This document shows positions 20,283 through 29,513 of a stretch of 64,000 nt of DNA, piece after piece. A program made the translations under genes and the position numbers. Numbering within the stretch: position 1 is the stretch's first letter; every line of letters starts with the position of its first letter. The notes below the pieces were generated by a model that searched no databases, had not been told where the DNA came from, and saw nothing but the letters and a program-made list of their open reading frames with translations. Source of the stretch: Bacteroidales bacterium (lineage in GTDB: Bacteria; Bacteroidota; Bacteroidia; Bacteroidales; JACABE01); NCBI GenBank assembly GCA_023251515.1, contig JAHEYQ010000006.1, forward strand, positions 1 to 64,000. The letters run 5' to 3'.

Positions 20283-23200
20283 ATGTTCGGAAAACGTTTT
20301 ATTTCAATTGTAGTGATATGTTTCATATCACTACAATTTTCTTTTTCGCAAAGTGTTAAGAACTTTTCAAAAGACAAAACATTCTTTTTGGATGAATTAA
20401 ATACTTTTTTTAAGGAGGACAGAAATGCTGATAAAGAACAAATTGAAAAAGCTTTGGCTGTTATAGCTGAATTTTCGCAATTGTGGAATTCGTCGGCTAT
20501 TGATGATAATCAGAAAACCCAGCTGTTTTCGATTACAAACGCTATGCTTAAAGCAAAAATGAGAGCGTTTCCGCACTTTTTAAACTTTTTTACGTGTATT
20601 AATCAATTTAAAAAAAGCAATCAGGATGATAAGAGCTTTAATGCATGGATAAAAGGAATTCCTTTATTTCTCGAAACCAAGACCACGAGATATTTTTTAC
20701 CTTTTGTGGAAACTACTTCAGATTTGCTTACAAATAATTACTTATATAATTCGCGGGCTACAACCTGGTATTCAACATCCACAGATTTTTATTTTCAGAA
20801 AGATTCTACAATTAAAATCGTTTTTCCTTCGCTAAATTTGGTTTGTAAGGCAAATAACGATAGTTCAGTGATCTTAGACACTAAAGGTGTATATTATCCT
20901 GTTGATAACAAATGGATTGGGCAAGGTGGAAAAGTGAGCTGGGAAAGAGCCGGATTAAGCATTAATGATGTTAATGCAAACTTGGGTTATTATGAGATTA
21001 ATATGAAGTTTGCAAAATACAATGCTGATTCGGTTAAATTTTATAATAAACTGTATTTCAAATCATATTTGTGGGGTTCACTTACCGAAAAAGTTCTTGC
21101 TGATGTTACTGAAGATAAAGCTTCTTATCCCCGTTTTAATTCTTATGATAAACGTATTGGTATTGTAAATATTTTTCCTGATATCGATTATGAGGGCGGT
21201 TTCGCAATGAATGGTGCCAAATTAATTGGTACCGGCGATCGTTTTCAGGATGCATATCTCAACTTTAAGAAAGATGGTAAAATATTTGTACAAACTGCCT
21301 CAAAATCTTATACTATCAGAACCGATAGGATTTCTTCCAATTTTGCTGCTGTTAGTATCTTATGGAAAGAAGATTCTATTTATCATCCCGGTTTGGAGAT
21401 GAAATATATCAATGATACTAAAGAACTAACACTAATACGTGGAATGAATGATATTTCTGCCAGTCCATTTTTTGATACTTATCACAAACTGGATATGTAT
21501 TTTGAAGCTTTGTACTGGAAAATGGATAAACCCAATATCGATTTCAGTATGATAAAAGTGCCCGGCAGAACCAGTCAGGCTTTCTTTGAATCTTCAAATT
21601 ATTACTCTGAAGCTCGTTTTTCAAAATTGCAAGGTATAGATGAAATTAATCCCCTTTATCGTGTTAAGCAATATGCTGATAGCTATGCTACTCGTGATGT
21701 AGCTGTTGAAGATCTGGCTAAACAAATGAAAATTGAGCCAGAACAGGTTAAAGCCATGCTTATCAGATTAGCTAATATGGGTTTTTTGATTTATGATGCT
21801 GATGATGAAATGGTATATGTGAAGGACAGGGTCTTTGAATATATTAAAGCTTTGAATAAAAAAACTGATTATGATATTATACAGTTTCATTCCACTGTAG
21901 TTGATGATATAAATGCTTCCTTGAGTTTGCTCGATTTTGATTTGCGTATTAAAGGTGTGCCTTTGGTTTTGCTAAGTGATTCGCAAAATGTATTTGTATA
22001 TCCTAGCAAACAGGAAGTTTTGGTAAAAAAGAACCGCGACTTTTTGTTTTCGGGCCGTATTCATGCCGGTAGATTTGATTATTATGCCAAAGGTTGTTCG
22101 TTTTTATACGATGATTTTAAGCTAAATATGCCTGTAATCGACTCAATGAGTTTTAGGGTTTTGGCTTTTAATACTGACGATAATGGCGAACGTCCTTTAA
22201 TCAGAGTAAAAAATGTAATTCAGGATTTGAAGGGCGATATTCTGGTGGATTATCCTACCAATAAGTCGGGTTTGAAGAAATATTCAAAATATCCGGTGTT
22301 TACCAGTAAAGAACCTTCGTTTGTATATTACGACAAACCCACCACACAAAGAGGTGTTTACTCGAAAAACAGATTTTATTTTCACGTAAAGCCTTTTGCA
22401 ATTGATAGTCTTGACGATTTTGAAACCGAACGATTGAAGTTTGAAGGTAGTTTAACTTCGGCGGGCATCTTTCCCGAAATTATCGAACCTTTGAAAGTTC
22501 AGCCCGATTATTCGCTGGGATTTATCAAAAATACACCTCCCGAAGGTTTGCCCAATTATGGAGGCAAAGCTAAATATTTTAATAAAATTGACCTGAGTAA
22601 TCTGGGTTTAAGAGGTAATGGGAGGTTAGAATATCTTACTTCTACTTCTAAATCTGATAATTTTATTTTCCTGCCTGATTCTATGAATGCTATTGCTCAG
22701 AATTTTGATATTAAAGAACAAACAGCATTGCAGGAATACCCCGAACTTACGGCAACCAATGTAAAAGAGCATTGGCGACCATATAAAGATTCGATGATTG
22801 TTGATCAATTGGATAGTGCTTTTGTGATGTATAAAGGCGAATCGAGATTGAGTGGCAGAGTGGTGCTTACACCTAAAGGACTGAGTGGAAAAGGTAATAT
22901 GGTGTTTGAAAAAGCCGAAATGGAATCGAACTTATATAAATTTAAACAACATTTGTTTGATGCCGATACTGCCAACTTCCGTTTGCGTACTTATGATTTG
23001 ACTGATTTGGCTTTTAATACTGAAAATTACAAATCGCATATAGATTTTAAGAAACGTGTAGGTGAGTTTAAATCCAACGGAGGTTTGTCGAGGGTGAATT
23101 TCCCTGTGAACCGTTATATCTGTTTTATGGATTTTCTGGATTGGCAGATGGATAAAGAGGAAATTGCACTCAGAAATACAGTTAGACAAGGTACAGAAGG

Positions 23201-24821
23201 TATTGACAAATTGCCGCTTAAAGATTTATTGGCTGTTGATTTGCCGGGTTCAGACTTTGTTTCTACTCATCCGGCGCAGGATTCGTTGCGATTCCGTTCG
23301 CAGAGGGCTGTTTTTAATATGAAAGATTATATACTTACAGCCGAAAATGTGAAACTGATACGTGTGGCTGATGCAGCTATTGCACCAAGCGATGGTAAGG
23401 TTGTAATATACCGTCAGGCTGAAATGCAGCAGTTTACCAAGTCAACAATATTGGCTGATACAGCAAATAAACGTCATAATATTTATAATGCAAATATAGC
23501 TGTATTGGGCCGAAATGCCTATTCTGCCAAGGGATTGTACGACTATGTGGATGAAAACGATAAAAAACACCAGATTTATCTCGATAAAATTGGTGTAGAT
23601 ACTTATAAACGAACTTATGGTAACGGACGTATTTCTGATTCGTCTGATTTTACTTTGAGTCCGGCATTCGATTTTACGGGTGAAGTTCAGCTAAGAGCTC
23701 ACAGAGAATTTCTGACTTTTAACGGTGGTGCGCGCATACATCATGCTTGCGACGATTCGTACAGAACCTGGCTGAAGTTTAATGAAGAGATTAATCCGAA
23801 AGAAATATTTATTCCTGTTGATGGCGAACCTAAAGATATTACCGGTCGTAAACTGGCTAATGCTGTTTTGTATTCCAATACCGGTCAGATATATACTTCT
23901 TTTGCCGGACCTAAACGTTTTTACAGCGATACTGCTGTGGTTTCGGCTAATGGGTTTATTACTTATGTAAAAGAGAAAAAGGAATATCGTGTAGCATCTA
24001 AAACCAAACTGTTGAATCCGGATACATTGGGCAATATGCTGGTGATGGATGTAAATGCCTGCGTTACCACGGGCGAAGGTAATATTAATCTTGGTACTAA
24101 AATGGGCAGGGTAGAAATGAGCAGTTATGGCAATGTTACCAATAATATGCGTAGCAACGAAGCTACTTTCGATCTGGTGATGCCTGTGAATTTCTTCTTC
24201 CATCCCGAAGCCCTGAAAATGATGGGACAAAGCTTGTTTACCAATAATAGTCTTACGGGTATCGAAACTTCGTCGAATGGGAAAATAAAGCGGGCATTTA
24301 CCGAAATGCTGGGCGAAAAAGAAGCCGAAAAGGTGGTGAATGAGATAAATATGTATGGAGCTTTGCGCAAAGTACCCGATAAGCTCGAATATACCATGTT
24401 GCTTACTGATGTTAAATTCCGATACGATTCTACTACCAAATCTTTTATTTCGATGGGTGAGATTGGTGTTGGAAATATTGGCAAAACACAGGTTAATAAG
24501 TATGTTAAGGGTAATATTCAGATTATTAAAAAGCGAAGCGGAGATATTCTGACGGTTTATCTGGAATTGGATGAGTCGGAATGGTATTTCTTTAATTACA
24601 GCAATAATCTGATGCAGGCATATTCGTCTATGAAAGATTTCAACGACTTTATAACTCAGGAAAAACCTGAAAAACGTCGTTTGGAAGCCGAAGATGGCAA
24701 GCCGAATTATTCGTATTATATATCAACCGAACGCAAACGCAACGATTTTCTGAAGCGTATGGCAGCAGCCGGAGCCACCGGCGAAGAACAACCTCCTGCC
24801 GAACCTGAAAAAACAGAATAG
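20283..24821 (+). CDS. Very large conserved hypothetical secreted protein (1512 aa)
   Basis: Single ORF, signal peptide MFGKRFISIVVICFISLQFSFSQ; no recognised catalytic motif. Confidence 0.85.
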   Translation: MFGKRFISIVVICFISLQFSFSQSVKNFSKDKTFFLDELNTFFKEDRNADKEQIEKALAVIAEFSQLWNSSAIDDNQKTQLFSITNAMLKAKMRAFPHFLNFFTCINQFKKSNQDDKSFNAWIKGIPLFLETKTTRYFLPFVETTSDLLTNNYLYNSRATTWYSTSTDFYFQKDSTIKIVFPSLNLVCKANNDSSVILDTKGVYYPVDNKWIGQGGKVSWERAGLSINDVNANLGYYEINMKFAKYNADSVKFYNKLYFKSYLWGSLTEKVLADVTEDKASYPRFNSYDKRIGIVNIFPDIDYEGGFAMNGAKLIGTGDRFQDAYLNFKKDGKIFVQTASKSYTIRTDRISSNFAAVSILWKEDSIYHPGLEMKYINDTKELTLIRGMNDISASPFFDTYHKLDMYFEALYWKMDKPNIDFSMIKVPGRTSQAFFESSNYYSEARFSKLQGIDEINPLYRVKQYADSYATRDVAVEDLAKQMKIEPEQVKAMLIRLANMGFLIYDADDEMVYVKDRVFEYIKALNKKTDYDIIQFHSTVVDDINASLSLLDFDLRIKGVPLVLLSDSQNVFVYPSKQEVLVKKNRDFLFSGRIHAGRFDYYAKGCSFLYDDFKLNMPVIDSMSFRVLAFNTDDNGERPLIRVKNVIQDLKGDILVDYPTNKSGLKKYSKYPVFTSKEPSFVYYDKPTTQRGVYSKNRFYFHVKPFAIDSLDDFETERLKFEGSLTSAGIFPEIIEPLKVQPDYSLGFIKNTPPEGLPNYGGKAKYFNKIDLSNLGLRGNGRLEYLTSTSKSDNFIFLPDSMNAIAQNFDIKEQTALQEYPELTATNVKEHWRPYKDSMIVDQLDSAFVMYKGESRLSGRVVLTPKGLSGKGNMVFEKAEMESNLYKFKQHLFDADTANFRLRTYDLTDLAFNTENYKSHIDFKKRVGEFKSNGGLSRVNFPVNRYICFMDFLDWQMDKEEIALRNTVRQGTEGIDKLPLKDLLAVDLPGSDFVSTHPAQDSLRFRSQRAVFNMKDYILTAENVKLIRVADAAIAPSDGKVVIYRQAEMQQFTKSTILADTANKRHNIYNANIAVLGRNAYSAKGLYDYVDENDKKHQIYLDKIGVDTYKRTYGNGRISDSSDFTLSPAFDFTGEVQLRAHREFLTFNGGARIHHACDDSYRTWLKFNEEINPKEIFIPVDGEPKDITGRKLANAVLYSNTGQIYTSFAGPKRFYSDTAVVSANGFITYVKEKKEYRVASKTKLLNPDTLGNMLVMDVNACVTTGEGNINLGTKMGRVEMSSYGNVTNNMRSNEATFDLVMPVNFFFHPEALKMMGQSLFTNNSLTGIETSSNGKIKRAFTEMLGEKEAEKVVNEINMYGALRKVPDKLEYTMLLTDVKFRYDSTTKSFISMGEIGVGNIGKTQVNKYVKGNIQIIKKRSGDILTVYLELDESEWYFFNYSNNLMQAYSSMKDFNDFITQEKPEKRRLEAEDGKPNYSYYISTERKRNDFLKRMAAAGATGEEQPPAEPEKTE

Positions 24822-24864
24822 GGGAGTGTAGATTATTGTTATAACTGATATGTTTTAATTGAAC

Positions 24865-24915
24865 AAACCTTATAATTAGCCCCAACCTTTTAGGTTGGGG
24901 CTAATTATAAGGTTT
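24865..24915. terminator. Perfect 24-bp stem hairpin
   Basis: AAACCTTATAATTAGCCCCAACCT ttt AGGTTGGGGCTAATTATAAGGTTT. Confidence 0.7.
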
Positions 24916-25040
24916 ATTTGTTATTACCATTTATTAGCTATAGTTAGTTAACAATTAATTTTTCTAACTTATACCAATCAGTTGAAGCCCCAAACGCCAT
25001 TTCTAATAACATTAACAATTATATCAGAAATTTAGTTTTA

Positions 25041-25368
25041 CGTTTTGATACGTGTAGATTTTGTTACACGACCTGAAACATGCGTTTTGATACGTGTAGA
25101 TTTTGATACACGACCTGAAACACGCGTTTTAATACGTGTAGAGTTTGATACACTACCTGAAAACACGCGTTTTAATACGTGTAGAGTTTGATACACGACC
25201 TGAAACGTGCGTTTTGATACGTGTAGAGTTTGATACACGACCTGAAACACGCGTTTTGATACGTGTAGAGTTTGATACACGACCTGAAACACGCGTTTTG
25301 ATACGTGTAGAGTTTGATACACGACCTGAAACGTGTGTTTTGATATGTGTAGATGTTATTACACTATA
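25041..25368. repeat. Tandem array of 8 units (last partial), 42-bp period (one step 43 bp)
   Basis: Unit starts 25041, 25083, 25125, 25168, 25210, 25252, 25294, 25336; consensus CGTTTTGATACGTGTAGAGTTTGATACACGACCTGAAACACG. Confidence 0.95.
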
Positions 25369-25536
25369 TAAATTCAATTATCGACTTTTCATCAACAGAT
25401 TAAAGCAATACAAAAATCACCAATTGTTAACAAAAAAGAACCTTATCTTTATTTTAGCAATAAATAATAAATTAATGGCAAAGCAGAACAACAAAAAAAT
25501 CATTATGTAGAACAATATTATTGAAATATAAACAAA

Positions 25537-25568
25537 AAAGCCTTTACAAACTCAATTGCAAAGGCTTT
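25537..25568. terminator. Hairpin at the 3' side of the minus-strand T9SS gene
   Basis: AAAGCCTTT...AAAGGCTTT with A/T-rich flanks. Confidence 0.6.
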
Positions 25569-25593
25569 GTTGTCAAGTTTGTTGTTTTGCTAT

Positions 25594-26295
25594 TTATCTG
25601 GAAACTATAATTTTTCTTGCAATACTATTGTGCTTTGTTCTGATATTCAGAAAATAAATCCCGTTTTCAATATTTTGCAATGGTATTTCAGTTAAAGCTA
25701 AGTCTGATTTTACAGATTTCAGTATTTTGCCGCTTAAATCCATTATATTGATTGTGAATATTTCTGTGTCATTGGTTTCGTAATTAATAAAAAGCTTATC
25801 AGAAACCGGATTTGGATAAATACTGAATTGATTTTCTGAGAAATCTTCAATAATACTAGTGTTTGATGTCTGCAGAAAATAAGTAAGTGTATCTCCATTT
25901 TCGGGATGGAATTTTTGATAAACAAATATTTTTACAGTGCAATTACTCCCCAGTTGATTGCCTGTCCAGAAATGAACACCCGCCCAACCAAAACTTCCGG
26001 GTAAAATAGGGGAGAAGTTACCAATAGCCGGAACACCAAGCCAGCAATCGCCCGAAGAACAGAAATCAATATAGGTACCTCCAATGCTGTCGTATTGCAA
26101 TAAGTTCCAACTCAATAGCAACGTATCATTGCTGTTGTTGCTAATATGAATGCTGTCGTATTTCAATGAATTTCGTGGCAAACTAACCGAAAGCAAATTA
26201 GAAGGCGAAAAGCTGAATTGCGCCATGCTCTCATTTGCAAAAATAGCTGCAAAGCAAATGAAACAAAATAAAATTATTTTTCTGTAAGTATTCAT
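25594..26295 (-). CDS. T9SS type A sorting domain-containing protein
   Basis: Signal peptide; CTD FSIYPNPVSDKLFINY...GIYFLNIRTKHNSIARKIIVSR. Confidence 0.82.
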   Translation of the reverse strand: MNTYRKIILFCFICFAAIFANESMAQFSFSPSNLLSVSLPRNSLKYDSIHISNNSNDTLLLSWNLLQYDSIGGTYIDFCSSGDCWLGVPAIGNFSPILPGSFGWAGVHFWTGNQLGSNCTVKIFVYQKFHPENGDTLTYFLQTSNTSIIEDFSENQFSIYPNPVSDKLFINYETNDTEIFTINIMDLSGKILKSVKSDLALTEIPLQNIENGIYFLNIRTKHNSIARKIIVSR

Positions 26296-26360
26296 TTTGC
26301 AAAAATAACCAAATATATTACCAATACTCAGTATTTAAAGTATTTATAACAAAAACTTAT

Positions 26361-26777
26361 TTACGAAAGAATTTGAATTTCGTAAGTTAATTCCATGGTT
26401 TTTTTATACATGGCAGAAACTCCGCAATATTTTTCCTGCGAAAGTTCAACAGCTTTTTTAAGTTTTTCCATATCCAAATCATTGCCTTTAAACTCATAAA
26501 TAATATGAACTTTTGAGTAAACTTTAGGGTGTTCCTCTGTTAAGTCGGCTTCTGTTCTGATGTTGAAATATTCGGGTTCAATCTTCATTTTTTTAAGTAT
26601 TGATACTACGTCCATTCCGGTGCAACCAGCCAAAGCCGATAACATCAGTGCTTTAGGACGTGGTCCGGCATTTTCGCCGCCAACATCTTCGGCTGCATCT
26701 AATATAATGTGATGTCCGTTAACTTCGGTATCAAATTTCATTTTACCTGCCCATGAGGTATTTACTATATGCTTCAT
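26361..26777 (-). CDS. OsmC family protein
   Basis: GGENAGPRPKALMLSALAGCTGMDVVSILKKM ... EKYCGVSAMYKKTMEL. Confidence 0.88.
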   Translation of the reverse strand: MKHIVNTSWAGKMKFDTEVNGHHIILDAAEDVGGENAGPRPKALMLSALAGCTGMDVVSILKKMKIEPEYFNIRTEADLTEEHPKVYSKVHIIYEFKGNDLDMEKLKKAVELSQEKYCGVSAMYKKTMELTYEIQILS

Positions 26778-26912
26778 TTTAATAATTGATTAATTGAATA
26801 ACTGAATAATTGATTGCAAAATTACATCTGTTTGTTTTATAAACCATAACTCTACTTATTAAGTAAACAAAAAAGGAATTGAATTGTCTTAATCTTTTTG
26901 TTGTTTTATAAT

Positions 26913-26920
26913 TATCTTTG
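26913..26920 (+). promoter_or_regulatory. Bacteroidetes -7 box before the Crp/Fnr gene
   Basis: TATCTTTG. Confidence 0.5.
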
Positions 26921-26959
26921 CAAAATAAGTAGTATTAATGCGAATTAGAATTTTATTGT

Positions 26960-27655
26960 ATGAAGATAATATCAGAAAACGATAATGCATTTCAATGCGA
27001 TATTACAGCTCCATGTTTTGCTTATTTAGCTGAAAATGAAGTTGAATTTATCAGAAAAAGCAAAGCAATGGTTGCTTTTCGTAAAGGCGAAAATTTATGT
27101 AAACAAGGTGCATTCGCATCTTATATTTTATTTATTATAGATGGTATAGTAAAGCAATATATTGAAGGAGATATTACCAAAAGTCATAATTTAAGGATAT
27201 ACAAATCGGGTGAATTTGTTGGACTCTCAGCAATTTACAACGAAAATATTTTTAATTATTCAGCATCTGCATTAACAGATACTAAGGCTTATCTGATTGA
27301 AAAAGAGATTATGTTGCATGTATTGGAAAGCAATGCTTTGTTTGCTTCCAAAATTATGAAAAATTATTGCCGTCAGAATAATTTCTTGTTTACTGCACTG
27401 CAAAACCTGATTTATAAGCAAATGAATGGCCGTATGGCTGATGCATTATTATATATAGCTGGCGAAAACTATAAGAATGAGTCTGTTTTTCCGCTATTAA
27501 GCCGCAAAGATATTGCGGAATTTGCAGGAACTTCTACCGAAAGTGCCGTAAAAATATTGAAAGCTTTCGAAAAGGAAGGTATAATAAAGCTTGAAGAAAA
27601 AGAAGTAATCATTCTTCAAAAAGAAAAACTGGAGGATATAAGTCGCAGAGGTTAG
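26960..27655 (+). CDS. Crp/Fnr family transcriptional regulator
   Basis: cNMP-binding-like N-terminus (FRKGENLCKQGAFASYILFIIDGIVKQY) and HTH (LSRKDIAEFAGTSTESAVKILKAFEKEGII). Confidence 0.88.
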   Translation: MKIISENDNAFQCDITAPCFAYLAENEVEFIRKSKAMVAFRKGENLCKQGAFASYILFIIDGIVKQYIEGDITKSHNLRIYKSGEFVGLSAIYNENIFNYSASALTDTKAYLIEKEIMLHVLESNALFASKIMKNYCRQNNFLFTALQNLIYKQMNGRMADALLYIAGENYKNESVFPLLSRKDIAEFAGTSTESAVKILKAFEKEGIIKLEEKEVIILQKEKLEDISRRG

Positions 27656-27696
27656 TTGCAAACAGACTGCTCAATTAAAATAATTTTTGCTGTAAT

Positions 27697-27728
27697 AAAA
27701 AAACCGGAAACTAGTTTCCGGTTTTTTT
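27697..27728. terminator. Perfect 32-bp palindromic bidirectional terminator
   Basis: AAAAAAACCGGAAACT|AGTTTCCGGTTTTTTT between convergent genes. Confidence 0.85.
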
Positions 27729-27734
27729 ATTAAA

Positions 27735-28424
27735 CTATTTCTTTTTAGCCATATTAATAAGATCTTTCAGATCTACTGATTGTTTGCTGAGTGTAATCTG
27801 GCAATGTTGGAAGTTATCAACCGGCCATCCATTCCACAAAACATAATTACCATACTGGTCTTTTTTGTTGTAAACAGCTTTGGTATAGCTGTCGAAAATC
27901 CATGTCATGGTTTTGTAATCTTTTGAAAAAACAACACCAACATTCATGAATTTATGATAAATTACAACATCCAGATAAGCATTTCCTATTCCGATAATAT
28001 CCAGTAATTCGGTAATTGATTTTTGTCCGGGTAATCCTTCAAGCTTCATTTCCAAGGTAAAACTTTCCTGTTGGCCACCACCAATAAAAAATTCGCCACC
28101 ATTAAAACTTAGCTTAGAATAATTAAAAACCTCATCAATTACAGAAGCAATCTGAGTATATTTGCTCTGACCATAAACAACATACATAATTAACGGACCT
28201 GCTGAAGAAATAACAGTTCCATCGCTACTTAGGTGAAATCCAACTACAGGGTATGACAATTGTTGTGTAATATCCTGTCCGGTTGAGTTTATTACTTCCG
28301 TAACTTTCCATACGCCTTCCATACTGTTTTTTGTAGGTGGTTTAGATTGTTCCAGTTCTTCGCATGAACTGAATATAAATGAAATGAGTACGATTGAAAA
28401 TAATATTAAAAATTGCTTTTTCAT
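27735..28424 (-). CDS. Hypothetical lipoprotein, lipocalin-like
   Basis: MKKQFLILFSIVLISFIFSSCEELEQSKPPTKNSMEGVWKVTE: lipobox and GxW start. Confidence 0.6.
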   Translation of the reverse strand: MKKQFLILFSIVLISFIFSSCEELEQSKPPTKNSMEGVWKVTEVINSTGQDITQQLSYPVVGFHLSSDGTVISSAGPLIMYVVYGQSKYTQIASVIDEVFNYSKLSFNGGEFFIGGGQQESFTLEMKLEGLPGQKSITELLDIIGIGNAYLDVVIYHKFMNVGVVFSKDYKTMTWIFDSYTKAVYNKKDQYGNYVLWNGWPVDNFQHCQITLSKQSVDLKDLINMAKKK

Positions 28425-28853
28425 TTTTTTTGATTTTTTATTACAATATATAATCTTTGCAAACTTTATGCCATCTGTTGCAAAAGTACTTAAAAACTTA
28501 AAAATACAAATTAATTTTATTGAAATTCTTGTGTTTTTTGTTTGGAAATCTAAGTTCGATTTATATTTTTTTAAAGAGATGTAAGGATAGTAGAAGAAAG
28601 GATTTTGAAATTTTCTTATTCTAATTTAATCGGTAAATCATCTTATTGAATCTTTTAATTGAACAGAATAAACTGTCTGTTTTATAAAGATTGAAAAAAA
28701 GCTGTTAAAATTATATTGCTGACAATACAAATCTATAATTGCATTCTACCGATTGATTGACTTGCTTTATAGATTTCATTTTTATTATGCTGTTTGAGGA
28801 TGTAATTTTGACTCATCAAAATCAAATAATCATTAATTAAAAAATAAAATAAA

Positions 28854-29378
28854 ATGAAAACAATAAAGAGAATAATCGTAACAACTGCAATTGCAATAGC
28901 AATTAGTCCGATCGTTTCAGCACAATCAAATCCTAAACATGGAATATTGCCAATGGATTCAATAAGTGCTTTAAATCCTCCATCAGGTATTATGCTTGCT
29001 GGACAAACAGATGATTTGCCTGTAATTTCAAATTTAGTAAATGTTAATAATACTTCACAAGGTATTACTACCGGTGGGTTGATGGATAAAAAACCAATCA
29101 TTAAGCCACATTTTGAACAACCAGGTCTTACAATTCAAAAGAATAATTACTATAATATCAGGATTTTACCTGTAATATCATCCGATTATATAAGTATTCA
29201 GAATGCTGAAGTAAACTCAATTATGGAGTTGTATGAATTGTCGGGCAGACCAATTTTAAAAAGAATGATTTCTAATGGCGATTTTAAAGCAAGTTTGCCA
29301 GAATTACCAAAAGGAGTTTATATAGTGGTAGTTAGAGGAAAAAATCAATCTGTTTCACAAAAAATTACCATACGATAG
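28854..29378 (+). CDS. Small secreted protein with T9SS type A-like C-terminus
   Basis: Signal peptide; ...SIMELYELSGRPILKR...LPKGVYIVVVRGKNQSVSQKITIR. Confidence 0.7.
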   Translation: MKTIKRIIVTTAIAIAISPIVSAQSNPKHGILPMDSISALNPPSGIMLAGQTDDLPVISNLVNVNNTSQGITTGGLMDKKPIIKPHFEQPGLTIQKNNYYNIRILPVISSDYISIQNAEVNSIMELYELSGRPILKRMISNGDFKASLPELPKGVYIVVVRGKNQSVSQKITIR

Positions 29379-29400
29379 TGTGGTTTTATCTCGAATTTTT

Positions 29401-29430
29401 AAAAGCAGCTGGTGGTTCGGCTGCTTTTTT
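29401..29430 (+). terminator. Rho-independent terminator
   Basis: AAAAGCAGC...GCTGCTTTTTTT. Confidence 0.75.
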
Positions 29431-29513
29431 TGTTTTTGATTGATTGTTAATTAATTTGCAGCTATGTTAATTAATCTGTAAATTTGCGGTTTCAAATTAA
29501 TAATATCAAATTT

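Noticed and set aside
23691-24230. 179-aa antisense ORF inside the 1512-aa gene
   Set aside because: Opposite a strong sense ORF; no recognisable motif. Other antisense ORFs in the track (22626, 22932, 24125, 35562 and 46265) were rejected for the same reason.
25041-25368. Possible CRISPR array (regular repeats)
   Set aside because: Units are contiguous with no unique spacers, and no cas genes occur in the window; the same applies to 34402-34590 and 60062-60397.
25038-25510. Repeat-peptide ORFs on both strands (e.g. RVLIRVEFDTRPET x n; VYQTLHVSKRVFQV x n)
   Set aside because: A 42-bp unit without stops keeps frames open on both strands (three overlapping ORFs listed), so openness is not evidence of coding.
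25475-25510. Mini-ORF MAKQNNKKIIM* after a TTATCTTT promoter-like box
   Set aside because: Too short to support, and the -7 box lacks the final G; could be a leader peptide but evidence is insufficient.
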